Below are positions 47,077 to 55,836 of a stretch of 64,000 nucleotides of DNA, piece by piece; the stretch's first letter is position 1; each line of letters starts with the position of its first letter. Both the position numbers and the translations under genes were made by a program. Under the pieces are notes generated by a model, which had not been told where the DNA came from, searched no databases, and saw only the letters and a list, made by a program, of their open reading frames with translations. This stretch comes from Amycolatopsis arida (GTDB lineage Bacteria; Actinomycetota; Actinomycetes; Mycobacteriales; Pseudonocardiaceae). The DNA lies in assembly GCF_900115565.1 (NCBI RefSeq), contig NZ_FOWW01000013.1, positions 1 through 64,000 of the forward strand. The letters run 5' to 3'.

Positions 47077-48209
47077 CCGGCACCGAGCCGATCTATCTCG
47101 ACCACAACGCCACCACGCCGGTCGATCCCCGCGTCGTCGAGGCGGCCCTGCCCTACCTGACCGACCACTTCGGCAACCCGTCCAGCGGCCACGCGCACGG
47201 CCGGCGGGCCGCGACCGCACTGGCCGGCGCGCGGGCCGCGGTCGCCGAGCTGGTGGACGCCGCCGCGCCGGACGAGATCGTGTTCACCAGCGGCGGCTCC
47301 GAGGCCGACACGCTAGCCGTGGTCGGTGCCGTGCTGGGGCGGGGCGGCCGCGGCCACGTGATCACCCAGGTGACCGAGCACCCGGCCGTGCTGGCCGCGT
47401 GCGCCGCCCTCGCCCGGTGGCACGACGTCCGGGTGACCCACCTCGGCGTGGACGGCACGGGCCTGGTCGACCCGGCGGAGCTGACGACCGCGCTGACCCC
47501 GGACACCGTGCTGGTCTCGATCATGCACGCCAACAACGAGACCGGCACCGTGCAACCGGTCGCCGAGCTGGCCGCGCTGGCCCACGCGCACGGGGCGCTG
47601 TTCCACACCGACGCCTCGCAGACCGCCGGCAAGATCGGTGTCTCGGTGCGCGGGCTCGGCGTCGACCTGCTCACCGTCACCGGGCACAAGATGTACGCGC
47701 CCAAGGGGATCGGGGCACTGTACGTCCGAACCAAACTGGAGTTGGAACCGGTGGTCCCCGGCGGCGGGCAGGAGCGCGGCCGGCGGGCGGGCACCGAGAA
47801 CGTGGCGCTGGCCGTCGCGCTCGGCGCGGCCGCCCGGCTCGCCGACCCAGGTGCGGCCCACCGGCAGCGGCGCCCGCGCGACCTGCTGCACGACCGGTTG
47901 GCCGCGACACTCCCGGGGCGGGTCCGGCTCAACGGCCACCCCACGCTGCGGCTGCCGAACACGCTGAACGTCAGCGTCGACGGCGTCGGCGGGGACGAGC
48001 TGCTCGCCGCCACTCCCGAGGTGGCCGCGGCCACCGGATCGGCCTGCCACGAGGGCGATCCGCGGCCTTCGCCGGTGCTGACCGCCATGGGGCTGTCCGC
48101 CGCGCGGGCCCGCTCGGCGCTGCGGCTCACCGTGGGCCGGTGGACCAGGGAGGCGGACGTGGAGCGGGCCGCGCGGCTGCTCGCCGGTGCCGCGGCCGGT
48201 GTGCGCTGA
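47073..48209 (+). CDS. Cysteine desulfurase (IscS/NifS family)
   Basis: The 378-residue PLP enzyme starts IYLDHNATTPVDPRVVEAAL. PLP-binding His is in VTEHPAVLAACAAL, Asn/Asp in MHANNETGT and FHTDASQTAGK, Schiff-base Lys in TVTGHKMYAPKGIG and the persulfide-forming Cys in AATGSACHEGDPRPSP. It makes alanine plus enzyme persulfide from cysteine. In this operon it may feed or drain sulfane sulfur rather than build Fe-S clusters; no IscU gene is adjacent. Confidence 0.93.
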   Translation: MTGTEPIYLDHNATTPVDPRVVEAALPYLTDHFGNPSSGHAHGRRAATALAGARAAVAELVDAAAPDEIVFTSGGSEADTLAVVGAVLGRGGRGHVITQVTEHPAVLAACAALARWHDVRVTHLGVDGTGLVDPAELTTALTPDTVLVSIMHANNETGTVQPVAELAALAHAHGALFHTDASQTAGKIGVSVRGLGVDLLTVTGHKMYAPKGIGALYVRTKLELEPVVPGGGQERGRRAGTENVALAVALGAAARLADPGAAHRQRRPRDLLHDRLAATLPGRVRLNGHPTLRLPNTLNVSVDGVGGDELLAATPEVAAATGSACHEGDPRPSPVLTAMGLSAARARSALRLTVGRWTREADVERAARLLAGAAAGVR

Positions 48210-48212
48210 GCG

Positions 48213-48239
48213 CCGGACGGTCGCGCGAGGTTCGTCCGG
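48213..48239 (+). terminator. Hairpin after the cysteine desulfurase gene
   Basis: CCGGACG (48213-48219) and CGTCCGG (48233-48239) pair perfectly around 13 bases, four bases after the stop. Confidence 0.5.
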
Positions 48240-48327
48240 TCGGCCGGTAGGCAGCAGGTGACCGGCCCGGCACACTGGGGAGTCCACTGGTGGGGAGCAG
48301 TGACCGAACGGGCAAGGGGAGAGTCCG

Positions 48328-49167
48328 ATGGGGGAACACGCGTGGGAGGCGCCGGCCGCGGTGGACCGGCCCAGCTCGGCCAGGGTGTACGACTACCTGC
48401 TCGGTGGCCGGCACCACTACGCCATCGACCGGGTCTTCGCCGAGCAGCAGCTGGCCAAGATCCCGGACATCCGCGACGCGACGCGGTCCAACCGCGCCTT
48501 CGTCGGCCGGGCCGTGCGGTTCGCGCTGGACCGCGGGATCCGGCAGTTCGTCGACATCGGGTCGGGGCTGCCCAGCCAGGGGCAGGCGCACGAGGTGGCC
48601 GACCGGGTCGCGCCGGAGGCCGGTGCGCGGGTGGTCTACGTCGACAACGAGGACATCGCCGTCGCGCACGCCCGGATCCTGCTGCTCAGCGGGGCCGAGT
48701 CGGGGGCGACCGACCCGGAGCGGCACAAGGCGGTGTACGCGGACTTCCTCGAGCCGCACGACCTCTGGCGGAAGGTGCTCGACACCGGGGTGATCCGCCC
48801 CGACGAGCCGACCTGCCTGCTGGTGACCGCGATCCTGCACTTCGTGCCGCCCGAGCGGGAGCCGGAGAAGGCGCTGGCCTACTACCGCGACCAGGTGCGG
48901 CGGGGCAGCGTCCTGGTGCTCACCCATGGGTTCGACGAGCTCGACGAGCGCTCGGCCCGCGAGGTCGCCGCGAACTACGCCAGGACATCCACCCGCGTGC
49001 ACCTGCGCAGCCGGGCGGAGCTCACCGCGTTCTTCGGCGACTGGGAGCTGGTCGAGCCCGGGGTGGACTGGGTGGTCCGGTGGCGCCCGGACGGAACCGA
49101 GGCCGAGTGGTGGGGCGACGCCCCGGCGCGGTCGCGCTACCTCGCCGGCGTCGCGGTCAAGCCCTGA
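48328..49167 (+). CDS. DUF574 SAM-dependent methyltransferase
   Basis: The 279-residue protein matches the actinomycete DUF574 family: SSARVYDYLLGGRHHYAIDR, SNRAFVGRAVRFALDRGIRQ, SAM motif FVDIGSGLPSQGQAHEVADR, VVYVDNEDIAVAHARILLLS and LVTAILHFVPPEREPEKALA. These families are abundant in streptomycetes and relatives; their substrates are unknown. GGGGAGAG precedes the ATG. It is a single gene, not obviously linked to its neighbours. Confidence 0.9.
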   Translation: MGEHAWEAPAAVDRPSSARVYDYLLGGRHHYAIDRVFAEQQLAKIPDIRDATRSNRAFVGRAVRFALDRGIRQFVDIGSGLPSQGQAHEVADRVAPEAGARVVYVDNEDIAVAHARILLLSGAESGATDPERHKAVYADFLEPHDLWRKVLDTGVIRPDEPTCLLVTAILHFVPPEREPEKALAYYRDQVRRGSVLVLTHGFDELDERSAREVAANYARTSTRVHLRSRAELTAFFGDWELVEPGVDWVVRWRPDGTEAEWWGDAPARSRYLAGVAVKP

Positions 49168-49545
49168 CCGACACCGACCGGCCGCGCAGCGGGACCGTCC
49201 CCAGCACCACCAGCCCGGCGAGCACGAGCACCGTGCCCACCCGCTCGTAGGCCTCCCCGGAGAGGTGGCCGACCAGCACCGCGGCGGCGCCCCACACCGC
49301 CGCCGAGGGCGCGCTCCGCCGGGCGAACGTGCGGCAGGGCAGGCCGACGCCGGCGGCCAGCCGCGGGGTCAGCGTCCTGGCACCGACGACGAACTGGCCG
49401 AGCGCGCGCGGGTCCGCCGTGGGTGTCCAGCAGCCCGCTCGCCCCGGCAGCACCACGCCGACAGCAGCCCGGACTCGGCCACCACCAGCCCGGCGGTGCA
49501 CAGCGGGACGAGGACCGCCGGCACCCCGGCCCACAGCTCGGCCAT
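49157..49545 (-). pseudogene. Internally deleted DedA-family membrane protein
   Basis: From ATG 49545 the frame reads MAELWAGVPAVLVPLCTAGL, VVAESGLL, the first segment of DedA proteins. It then loses register around VVLPGRAG, and another frame supplies the C-terminal half: ALGQFVVGARTLTPRLAAGV, SAPSAAVWGAAAVLVGHLSG, VGTVLVLAGLVVLG. About 70 residues of the usual middle are missing and the frames differ, so the gene is broken. Its start overlaps the methyltransferase stop (TGATG), which suggests an ancestral lipid-related operon. Confidence 0.68.
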
Positions 49546-50156
49546 CACGCTGCTCCGCGGGGCCGCCGGCAGACGACGACCCGCGCCGGCGGCAGGTTCC
49601 GCCACACCGCCTGGCTCACCAGCACCTCGTCGAACACGTGTCGCACCAGCCGGTGGAACCGTCGGGCCCCGGTGAGCGCCCCCGCGTGCAGGTAGCCGAA
49701 CGTGCTGAACGCGGCGCCGGGCGCGAGCACCCCGCCCACCTGGGTGAGGATCCGGAGCTGGGCGTCCGGCCCGAACAGCGACCACGGCAGCCCGCTGACC
49801 ACCGCGTCGGCCCTCGTCACGCCGTGCTCGGCGAGCAGCCGGCCGAGGTCGCGGGCGTCGCCGCGGACCACCTCCACGCCGGGGTGGGCCCGCCGCAGGT
49901 GCTCGACCAGGCGCGGGTCGACCTCCACGGCGAGCTGCCGGGCACCCGCGGGCAGCCGGCGGCGGATCGCGGCGGTCACCGCCCCGGTGCCGGAGCCCAG
50001 CTCGACCACGACCGGCGCCCCGGTGCTGGGCGCCACCGCGGCGAGGACGTCGGCGAGCGCGGCGGAGCTGGGCGCCACCGCACCGACCGTCACCGGCCCG
50101 CGCAGCGCGGCGGCGAGGAACACGCGGCGGTCCCGCGACTTCTGGCTTGCGTTCAT
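49545..50156 (-). CDS. Class I SAM methyltransferase, phospholipid N-methyltransferase-like
   Basis: The 203-residue protein opens VFLAAALRGPVTVGAVAPSS, a start shared by PmtA-type phosphatidylethanolamine methyltransferases and their relatives. SAM motif I is VVVELGSGTGAVTAAIRRRL, then VEVDPRLVEHL, GDARDL and ADAVVSGLPWSLF. rRNA adenine methyltransferases share this pattern in part, so the substrate is uncertain. The adjacent broken DedA gene favours a membrane-lipid role. It diverges from the kinase at 50285. Confidence 0.78.
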   Translation of the reverse strand: MNASQKSRDRRVFLAAALRGPVTVGAVAPSSAALADVLAAVAPSTGAPVVVELGSGTGAVTAAIRRRLPAGARQLAVEVDPRLVEHLRRAHPGVEVVRGDARDLGRLLAEHGVTRADAVVSGLPWSLFGPDAQLRILTQVGGVLAPGAAFSTFGYLHAGALTGARRFHRLVRHVFDEVLVSQAVWRNLPPARVVVCRRPRGAA

Positions 50157-50284
50157 GCGGCCACTGTCGCCGCGGCGCGGGCAGCCCGCCTCGGTCCGCG
50201 GGCCGCGCCCACCGGCCCCGGGGAGGAGCCGGCCTCCTGCTGTGGGAGGAGGCGTGCCCGGCGTCCGGCACTTACCTTTCCACC

Positions 50285-51460
50285 GTGCTCACCACTCGCC
50301 AGCCGAGGGTCTTCGGCGTCCCGGTCGTGCCGATGCGGCTCGCCCCGCTGGTCGTCGTGCCCGCGGTGCTCACCCTGCTCACCTCGCCGTACCTGCCGAC
50401 GACCGCGGTGGACTGGGTGCTGTCGATGTCCTCGGCGGCGCTGTTCGTCGCCGGTGGCCGGTGGCCGCTGCCCGTCGCGGTGGGACAGTCGGCCCTGTTC
50501 GCCGCCGTGACGCTCACCGGGGCGCTGAACTCGTTCGTGGTTCCCGGGCTGGCCGCGGTGGCGCTGGTCGAGGTGGCCATGCGGCGTCGGGAGGCGCTGC
50601 CGGTGGTGGTCGGCGGCTCCGCATGGGCCGGGGCGGTGCTGGTCGGCCTCGTCGACGTGCTCGGTGGACTGTGGACGGTGGCGACCCTGCTCCGGCTGGT
50701 GCTGCTGGTGGGCGGGCCGATCCTGCTCGGCCGGCACCTTCGGTCGCTGCGCGAGCTGGCCGCCACCTATCACGAGCAGGCGCTGGCGGCCGAGCGCCGG
50801 CGGGCCACCGAGACCAGGCAGGCGCGCACCGAGGAGCGGATGGCGATCGCCCGCGAGCTGCACGACCTGGTGGCCCACCACGTGGCGTCGCTGGTGCTGC
50901 GGGTGGGGGTGGCCCGGCACGTGGTGCCGGAGCTGGACCCCAGGGTGGCCAGGGTGCTCGACGACGTGCACGCCACCGGCACCTCGGCGCTGGCCGACCT
51001 GCGCCGGCTGGTGGCGGTGCTGCGCGACCCGGCGTCGGTGGAGGTGCCGCTGGTGGAGCCGGGCGACTTGGCGCCGGCGCTGGACGCCGTGCTGGAGCGC
51101 ACCCGGCGGGCCGGCCACCCGGTGCTGGCCGAGATCGACGCCGAGGCGTCCGAACTGGACGCCGTGCGCCGGCTGGCGGTGCTGCGGGTGGTCCAGGAAG
51201 GATTGACGAACGTGCTCAGGCACGCCGGACCCGGTGCGCGGGTCCGGGTCGCGGTGCGCCGGGACGCCGGCGACACCGTGTCGGTGGAGATCGACGACGA
51301 CGGTGCCGGCGCGACGGTGTCGCCGGGAGACGGGCACGGGCTGGTGGGCATGCGGGAGCGGGTGGAGCTGGTCGGCGGGACGTTGACGGCCGGGCCGGCG
51401 GAGCGGGGCTGGCGGGTTCGGGCGGTGCTACCGCCGGCTCCGGTGGAGGCGGCGCGGTGA
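50285..51460 (+). CDS. NarL-type sensor histidine kinase (HisKA_3)
   Basis: The 391-residue kinase has about five or six membrane helices in residues 10-150 (RLAPLVVVPAVLTLLTSPYL and later), a charged linker and the phosphoacceptor His in MAIARELHDLVAHHVASLVL. The N box is in VVQEGLTNVLRHAGPGARVR, then IDDDGAGATV and GLVGMRERVELVGG. GTG 50285 is taken because TACCTT (50273-50278) lies six bases upstream, the leaderless spacing. It overlaps its response regulator by four bases (GTGA). Confidence 0.92.
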   Translation: MLTTRQPRVFGVPVVPMRLAPLVVVPAVLTLLTSPYLPTTAVDWVLSMSSAALFVAGGRWPLPVAVGQSALFAAVTLTGALNSFVVPGLAAVALVEVAMRRREALPVVVGGSAWAGAVLVGLVDVLGGLWTVATLLRLVLLVGGPILLGRHLRSLRELAATYHEQALAAERRRATETRQARTEERMAIARELHDLVAHHVASLVLRVGVARHVVPELDPRVARVLDDVHATGTSALADLRRLVAVLRDPASVEVPLVEPGDLAPALDAVLERTRRAGHPVLAEIDAEASELDAVRRLAVLRVVQEGLTNVLRHAGPGARVRVAVRRDAGDTVSVEIDDDGAGATVSPGDGHGLVGMRERVELVGGTLTAGPAERGWRVRAVLPPAPVEAAR

Positions 51461-52095
51461 TCCGCGTCCTGCTCGTCGACGACCAGCGGCTCGTGCGGGC
51501 CGGGTTGCGGATGCTCTGCGAGTCCGCCGGTGACCTGCTCGTGGTGGGCGAGGCGGCGGGCGGCCACGAGGCGGTGCGGCTGGTCGAGCGCGAGGTGCCG
51601 GACGTGGTGCTGATGGACCTGTGGATGCCGGGCATGGACGGGATCACCGCGACCGAGCGGGTCCTCGGGCTGCGGCCGGGGACCCGGGTGCTGGTGCTCA
51701 CCACGTTCGACGACGACGAGCACCTGTACCGGGCGCTGGCCGCCGGCGCGTGCGGGTTCCTGGTCAAGGACGCGGCACCGGCGGACCTGCTGGACGCGGT
51801 CCGCAGGGCGGCCGGCGGGGATAGCCCGTTCAGCCCGGGGGTGCTGCGCCGGCTGGTGGGGCAGGCGGTGCGCTCCCACACCACCGGCCCCGAGCCGGAG
51901 CCGCTGCCCGCGCTCACCGACCGGGAGCGGGAGGTGCTCGCCCTGGTCGGCGCCGGGCTGTCCAACGGTGAGATCGCCGAGCGGCTGCACCTGGGGGTCA
52001 CCACGGTGAAGACCCACGTGGCAAACCTGATGACCAAGACCGGCAGCGACAACCGGGTGCGGCTGGCGGTACTCGCCGTGCGGGCCGGGCTCTGA
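51457..52095 (+). CDS. NarL/LuxR-family response regulator
   Basis: The 212-residue regulator has receiver motifs VLLVDDQRLVRAGLRML, phosphoacceptor Asp in VVLMDLWMPGMDG, Thr in LVLTTFDDDEHLY and Lys in GFLVKDAAPADLL. The DNA-binding domain is LTDREREVLALVGAGLSNGE with TVKTHVANLMTKTGSDNRVR. It is the partner of the kinase at 50285 through GTGA coupling. It is convergent with the PrmC-like gene, whose end is seven bases away. Confidence 0.95.
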   Translation: MIRVLLVDDQRLVRAGLRMLCESAGDLLVVGEAAGGHEAVRLVEREVPDVVLMDLWMPGMDGITATERVLGLRPGTRVLVLTTFDDDEHLYRALAAGACGFLVKDAAPADLLDAVRRAAGGDSPFSPGVLRRLVGQAVRSHTTGPEPEPLPALTDREREVLALVGAGLSNGEIAERLHLGVTTVKTHVANLMTKTGSDNRVRLAVLAVRAGL

Positions 52096-52101
52096 CCCCG
52101 C

Positions 52102-52881
52102 CTATCCCGGCATGGTCCCGCTGACGACGGTGCCGGCCAGCTCGGCCGACCCGGTGACCTCCGGTGCCAACCCGTGCCGGGCGAACGCCTCGGCGGTTCG
52201 CGCCGCCTGGTGCCGGCCGGTCTCCACCAGCAGGTGGCCACCGGGCGCCAGCCAGCGCGGCGCCGCGCCGATCACCCTGCGCTGGACGTCCAGCCCGTCC
52301 GCGCCGCCGTCGAGCGCCGCCCGCGGCTCGTGCACGCGGGCCTCCGGGGGCAGGAACCCGAGCTCGCCGGTGGGAACGTAGGGGGCGTTGGCCACCAGGA
52401 CGTCGACCCGGCCGCGCAGGGCGGTGGGCAGCGGGTGGTCGAGGTCGCCGAGGTAGGCGTGGCCGGTGCCGGCGAGGTTGCGGCGGGCGCAGCGCACCGC
52501 GGCCGGGTCGATGTCGACGGCGTGCACCTCGGCCCGGCCCAGCGCCGCGGCGATCGCCGCGCCCACCGCGCCCGACCCGCAGCACAGGTCGACGACGACC
52601 GGGACCTCGGTGGCCCGGCCGGTCGCCAGCGCGGCGGCCCGGTGGACGAGGAACTCGGTACGCCGGCGCGGGACGAAGACCCCCGGCGCCACCGCGATCC
52701 GGAGGCCGGCGAACTCGGCCCAGCCGAGGACGTGCTCCAGGGGCAGCCCGGCCACCCGCCGGTCCACCAGCGTGCCCAGCTCGGCCGGCGACCGCGCCGC
52801 GGCGCGCAGCAGCCGGGCCTCGTCCTCGGCGAAGACACAGCCCGCCGCCCGCAACCGGGCGACGGTGTCGAGTTCTGTCAT
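52102..52881 (-). CDS. PrmC/HemK-like methyltransferase with altered NPPY motif
   Basis: The 259-residue protein has the PrmC architecture: an N-terminal helical domain ending LPLEHVLGWAEFAGLRIAVA, PGVFVPRRRTEFLV, SAM motif VVVDLCCGSGAVGAAIAAAL, VDIDPAAVRCARRNL and VLVANAPYVPTGELGFLPPE. The catalytic NPPY of glutamine N5-methyltransferases reads NAPY. It may modify another protein or small molecule rather than release factors. GGAGG precedes ATG 52881. A canonical prmC is expected elsewhere, next to prfA. Confidence 0.82.
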   Translation of the reverse strand: MTELDTVARLRAAGCVFAEDEARLLRAAARSPAELGTLVDRRVAGLPLEHVLGWAEFAGLRIAVAPGVFVPRRRTEFLVHRAAALATGRATEVPVVVDLCCGSGAVGAAIAAALGRAEVHAVDIDPAAVRCARRNLAGTGHAYLGDLDHPLPTALRGRVDVLVANAPYVPTGELGFLPPEARVHEPRAALDGGADGLDVQRRVIGAAPRWLAPGGHLLVETGRHQAARTAEAFARHGLAPEVTGSAELAGTVVSGTMPG

Positions 52882-53093
52882 CGGGCCTCCGCGGCGGGTG
52901 TGGGACCTGCCCTGGCAGGGCGGCTCGCCCTCATCGTGCCGGCCCGGTGGTGCCGTCGTCGCCATCGGGGTCGCGCGCGTCCCCGACGCTGGTCGCGCCG
53001 CCGGCGTGGCGGTGGTCAGCGCCGTCGGCGGGCACTGGCACTGGCCGTGCTGTGCCAGAATCGGCGCACCGACCGGCGCCGAGAGGACACCGC

Positions 53094-53258
53094 ATGACCC
53101 GCGACACCGTCGCCGCGGATCGGACGGCCGTGGCCAGCCGGACCGGCCCGCGGCGCGGCGAGAGCATCCGCGGTGCGGTGCTCGACGCCGCGAACGGCCC
53201 GTTGCGTGCCGTGCTCACCCACGCCGCCGCGATGTCCCGGGGGGCGGACCTGGCGTGA
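53094..53258 (+). CDS. Small hypothetical protein coupled to a membrane protein gene
   Basis: This is a 54-residue polar protein: TRDTVAADRTAVASRTGPRR, then GESIRGAVLDAANGPLRAVL and THAAAMSRGADLA. I do not recognise it. GAGAGGA lies seven bases before the ATG and its stop overlaps the GTG of the next gene (GTGA), so translation is likely. CAGAAT at 53056-53061 could be a -10. Confidence 0.5.
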   Translation: MTRDTVAADRTAVASRTGPRRGESIRGAVLDAANGPLRAVLTHAAAMSRGADLA

Positions 53259-53971
53259 CGATCGCGGCCGAGCGCTTCTCCGCCTACGGGTGGTCGCACG
53301 CCGCGGTGCTGCTCGCCTTCGCGATCGGTGCCGTGGTGCTGGTCCCGCTCGGCCGCCACCACGGGCACACGCCCACGGGCCGGCGGGTGGCCAGGGTCGT
53401 CGCCGCGGTGGTGCTGGTCGTGCAGGCGGTGGTGCTGGTGCACACGATCGTCGCCACCGACACCCGCCTGGCCGAGGCGATGCCACTGCACATCTCCGAC
53501 CTCGTCGCCGTCTGCGCCGCCTACGCGCTGTGGTCGTCGCGCCGGTGGGCCTTCGCGCTGACCTACTACTGGGGCCTGGCGCTGAGCACCCAGGCGTTGG
53601 TGTCGCCGATCTACCGCGGACCGGACTTCCCGGACCCCGAGTTCCTGGTGTTCTGGGGCATGCACCACGCCGTGGTGTGGGTGGCCGTGTACCTCACCTG
53701 GGGGCTCGGGTTGCGCCCCGGGTGGGCCGACTACCGCCGCACGGTGGCCATCTCGGTCGGCTGGGCGGCCGTGGCGATGGCCTTCAACGCCCTCACCGGC
53801 ACCAACTTCGGCTTCCTCAACCGCAAGCCGGAGACACCGTCCCTGCTCGACGTGCTGGGCCCGTGGCCGTGGTACCTCGTGCCGGAGATCCTGCTGGTGC
53901 TCGGCGCGTGGGCGCTGATGACCCTGCCCTGGACGTCCCGGCCGGCACGCCCGGCTCGGCCGGCACGGTGA
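53255..53971 (+). CDS. TIGR02206 (YwaF-type) integral membrane protein
   Basis: The 238-residue protein has about seven helices, with AERFSAYGWSHAAVLLAFAI, MPLHISDLVAVCAAYALWSS and YYWGLALSTQALVSPIYRGP. These are the hallmark of the TIGR02206/YwaF family, as are FWGMHHAVVWVAVYLTWGLG and NFGFLNRKPETPSLLD. The function of the family is unknown. It is translationally coupled to the 54-residue ORF upstream. Confidence 0.85.
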   Translation: MTIAAERFSAYGWSHAAVLLAFAIGAVVLVPLGRHHGHTPTGRRVARVVAAVVLVVQAVVLVHTIVATDTRLAEAMPLHISDLVAVCAAYALWSSRRWAFALTYYWGLALSTQALVSPIYRGPDFPDPEFLVFWGMHHAVVWVAVYLTWGLGLRPGWADYRRTVAISVGWAAVAMAFNALTGTNFGFLNRKPETPSLLDVLGPWPWYLVPEILLVLGAWALMTLPWTSRPARPARPAR

Positions 53972-54008
53972 GCCAGGGCCACGGGACGGGCGCGGCTCGA
54001 CGAGAGAC

Positions 54009-54039
54009 TTGACGATATCTGCACTGGTGGATGTAAATT
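54009..54039 (+). promoter_or_regulatory. Candidate promoter of the 54163 gene
   Basis: TTGACG (54009-54014) and TAAATT (54034-54039) are 19 bases apart in an AT-rich pocket, 124 bases before the start codon. The spacing is slightly long, but TG directly upstream of the -10 may compensate. Confidence 0.45.
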
Positions 54040-54162
54040 GGATCAAGTGGGCGCTCGAGATAACCTGTGCCCGAGTCTGACCAGCGCGGGACGAGGAGGG
54101 CCGCCGGCGCACCCGGTCCCCCGTCCCGAGCGCGGCGGCTGTCGAGCGGGAGGAGTCGAACC

Positions 54163-54576
54163 ATGGGCTTGGAGCGGATCTGGATACGCACGGTGAGCGA
54201 CGGGTTGCTGCGCGCCGACCAGGTGATCGGCATCAGCTGCCACCGCACCCCGACGCTGTCCGGCAAGCCGGCCCGCTGGCTGGTCAACGCCGCGCTCGCC
54301 GTACCGGCCGGTAGCGGCAACGCCGAGGGGTGGGACATGGCCAACCTGCACCGGACGCTGGCGCAGACCGACCGGGAGCCGCGGCGGGCGCCCGAGGCAC
54401 TGGCGCGGCTGCTGGCCCAGTTGGCCACCGGCGGGGTGGGCGGGATCATCACTCCCGTGGTGGACAGCGGCGACCGCGGGGAGGTGCGGTTCGAGTTCAC
54501 CCCGTTCGACGGCCGCAACGGCAACGGGCACTCCCCGGCGGTGATCGGCTCCAGGGACCCCGTCGGCGTCGGCTGA
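54163..54576 (+). CDS. Hypothetical protein
   Basis: The 137-residue soluble protein starts GLERIWIRTVSDGLLRADQV and continues IGISCHRTPTLSGKPARWLV, then RTLAQTDREPRRAPEALARL and VRFEFTPFDGRNGNGHSPAV. I do not recognise the family. GGGAGGAG lies before ATG 54163, which decides the start over GTG 54067. A terminator-like hairpin follows. Confidence 0.68.
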   Translation: MGLERIWIRTVSDGLLRADQVIGISCHRTPTLSGKPARWLVNAALAVPAGSGNAEGWDMANLHRTLAQTDREPRRAPEALARLLAQLATGGVGGIITPVVDSGDRGEVRFEFTPFDGRNGNGHSPAVIGSRDPVGVG

Positions 54577-54651
54577 GCCGCCCGCGCGCCGGGTACGGTG
54601 ACCATGCCGGACCGGGGCGCGCACCCGATCGCGCCCGCGCCCTCGCCGAAG

Positions 54652-54687
54652 GGGTGCCGCGCCGAGCCACGACTCGCCGCGGCACCC
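54652..54687. terminator. Hairpin after the 54163 gene
   Basis: GGGTGCCGCG (54652-54661) and CGCGGCACCC (54678-54687) are exact complements around 16 bases that can themselves pair. The remaining 54688-55003 stretch shows no gene, only the region upstream of the protease. Confidence 0.65.
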
Positions 54688-55003
54688 GACCGGTGGCGGC
54701 CGAACGGCACTTGAATATCCACCTCGGACGGTGAGGCGGAGCTGTCCGGGCCGTCGACGACACCTCGCATCCGCTCGCCGCGGGGCGGGCCGGTGCCCGC
54801 GGGTCACCACTCCCGGTCGCGGCCGTGGCGGGTTGCGCCGGCCGAACGCCCAGGTCGGCGGCTCCAGGCAAGGGTTCGCGGAAACATCCGACCGGTGTTA
54901 TGACCGAGCTGAGATATCCCTTTTCACCCGGTCGAGTGATACGAATCTCGTGACCAAGACACTCCCTGCGCGAGAAATCGCGTGTCTTCGGAATCGAGGA
55001 ACC

Positions 55004-55723
55004 GTGCGAATCACCAGACTGTTCCCTGCGCTCCTGGCCGCGTTGCTCTCCCTGCTCGCCATGGCCCCCAGCGGATCCGCGGCACCCGCGCCACCATCGT
55101 CGGACGGCGGCGCCACGCCGTACATCATCGGCGGGAGCTACGCGAGCAACGCCCCGTGGGCGGCGCGGCTGTTCTCCAACGGCCGGCAGACGTGCACCGC
55201 CACCATCATCGCGCCCACCTGGATCCTCACCGCGAAGCACTGCGTGAGCCGCGGCGCGCTGTCGTTCCGCATCGGCAGCCTCGACCAGACCAGCGGCGGC
55301 ACGGTGGCCAACGGCGTGCAGACCTACAACCATTCCTCCGACCTCTCGCTGGTCCGGCTCGACCGCTCGGTGTCGGCGACCTACGCCCGTCTCGGCGGGC
55401 CGGGCTCGGTCACCGTGGGCCAGACCGTGCAGGTGTACGGCTGGGGCGCCACGTCCCGGTGCGGTTCGGAGATCAACTGCCAGTCGCGGTACCTGAAGGT
55501 CGCCAACCTGACGGTGAGCGGCGGCTGCGGCGACGCCTACGGCGGCGCGGCGATCTGCGCCCGCCCCGGTGACGGCATCACCGCCGGCGGTGACTCCGGC
55601 GGCGCGATGATGTCGAACGGCGTGCAGGTCGGCGTGGCCTCCACCAGCGACCGGCGGTCCATCACCGCGTACACCAACGTGACGCGGTACCGGTCCTGGA
55701 TCCAGTCGATCGCCGGGGTCTGA
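55004..55723 (+). CDS. Secreted trypsin-like serine protease (S1 family)
   Basis: The 239-residue precursor has a signal peptide (RITRLFPALLAALLSLLAMA, cleavage after GSA) and a short propeptide to YIIGGSYASNAPWAA. The triad is His in WILTAKHCVS, Asp in SDLSLVRLDRS and Ser in GITAGGDSGGAMMSNG. Four further cysteines form the usual disulfides. GAGGAA precedes GTG 55004. It probably degrades extracellular protein. A strong hairpin follows 12 bases after the stop. Confidence 0.9.
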   Translation: MRITRLFPALLAALLSLLAMAPSGSAAPAPPSSDGGATPYIIGGSYASNAPWAARLFSNGRQTCTATIIAPTWILTAKHCVSRGALSFRIGSLDQTSGGTVANGVQTYNHSSDLSLVRLDRSVSATYARLGGPGSVTVGQTVQVYGWGATSRCGSEINCQSRYLKVANLTVSGGCGDAYGGAAICARPGDGITAGGDSGGAMMSNGVQVGVASTSDRRSITAYTNVTRYRSWIQSIAGV

Positions 55724-55735
55724 CCCCGCTGGCTC

Positions 55736-55769
55736 GCCGGGCGCCGGGTCCTCGACTCCGGCGCCCGGC
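55736..55769. terminator. Protease terminator
   Basis: Perfect 12-base arms GCCGGGCGCCGG (55736-55747) and CCGGCGCCCGGC (55758-55769) enclose a ten-base loop. Confidence 0.78.
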
Positions 55770-55836
55770 CCGCGCACGGGACGGACGGTCCGGTCGCGCG
55801 AGCGCACATCCGGGGTTGCCGGCCGGTCCCGCCCGG

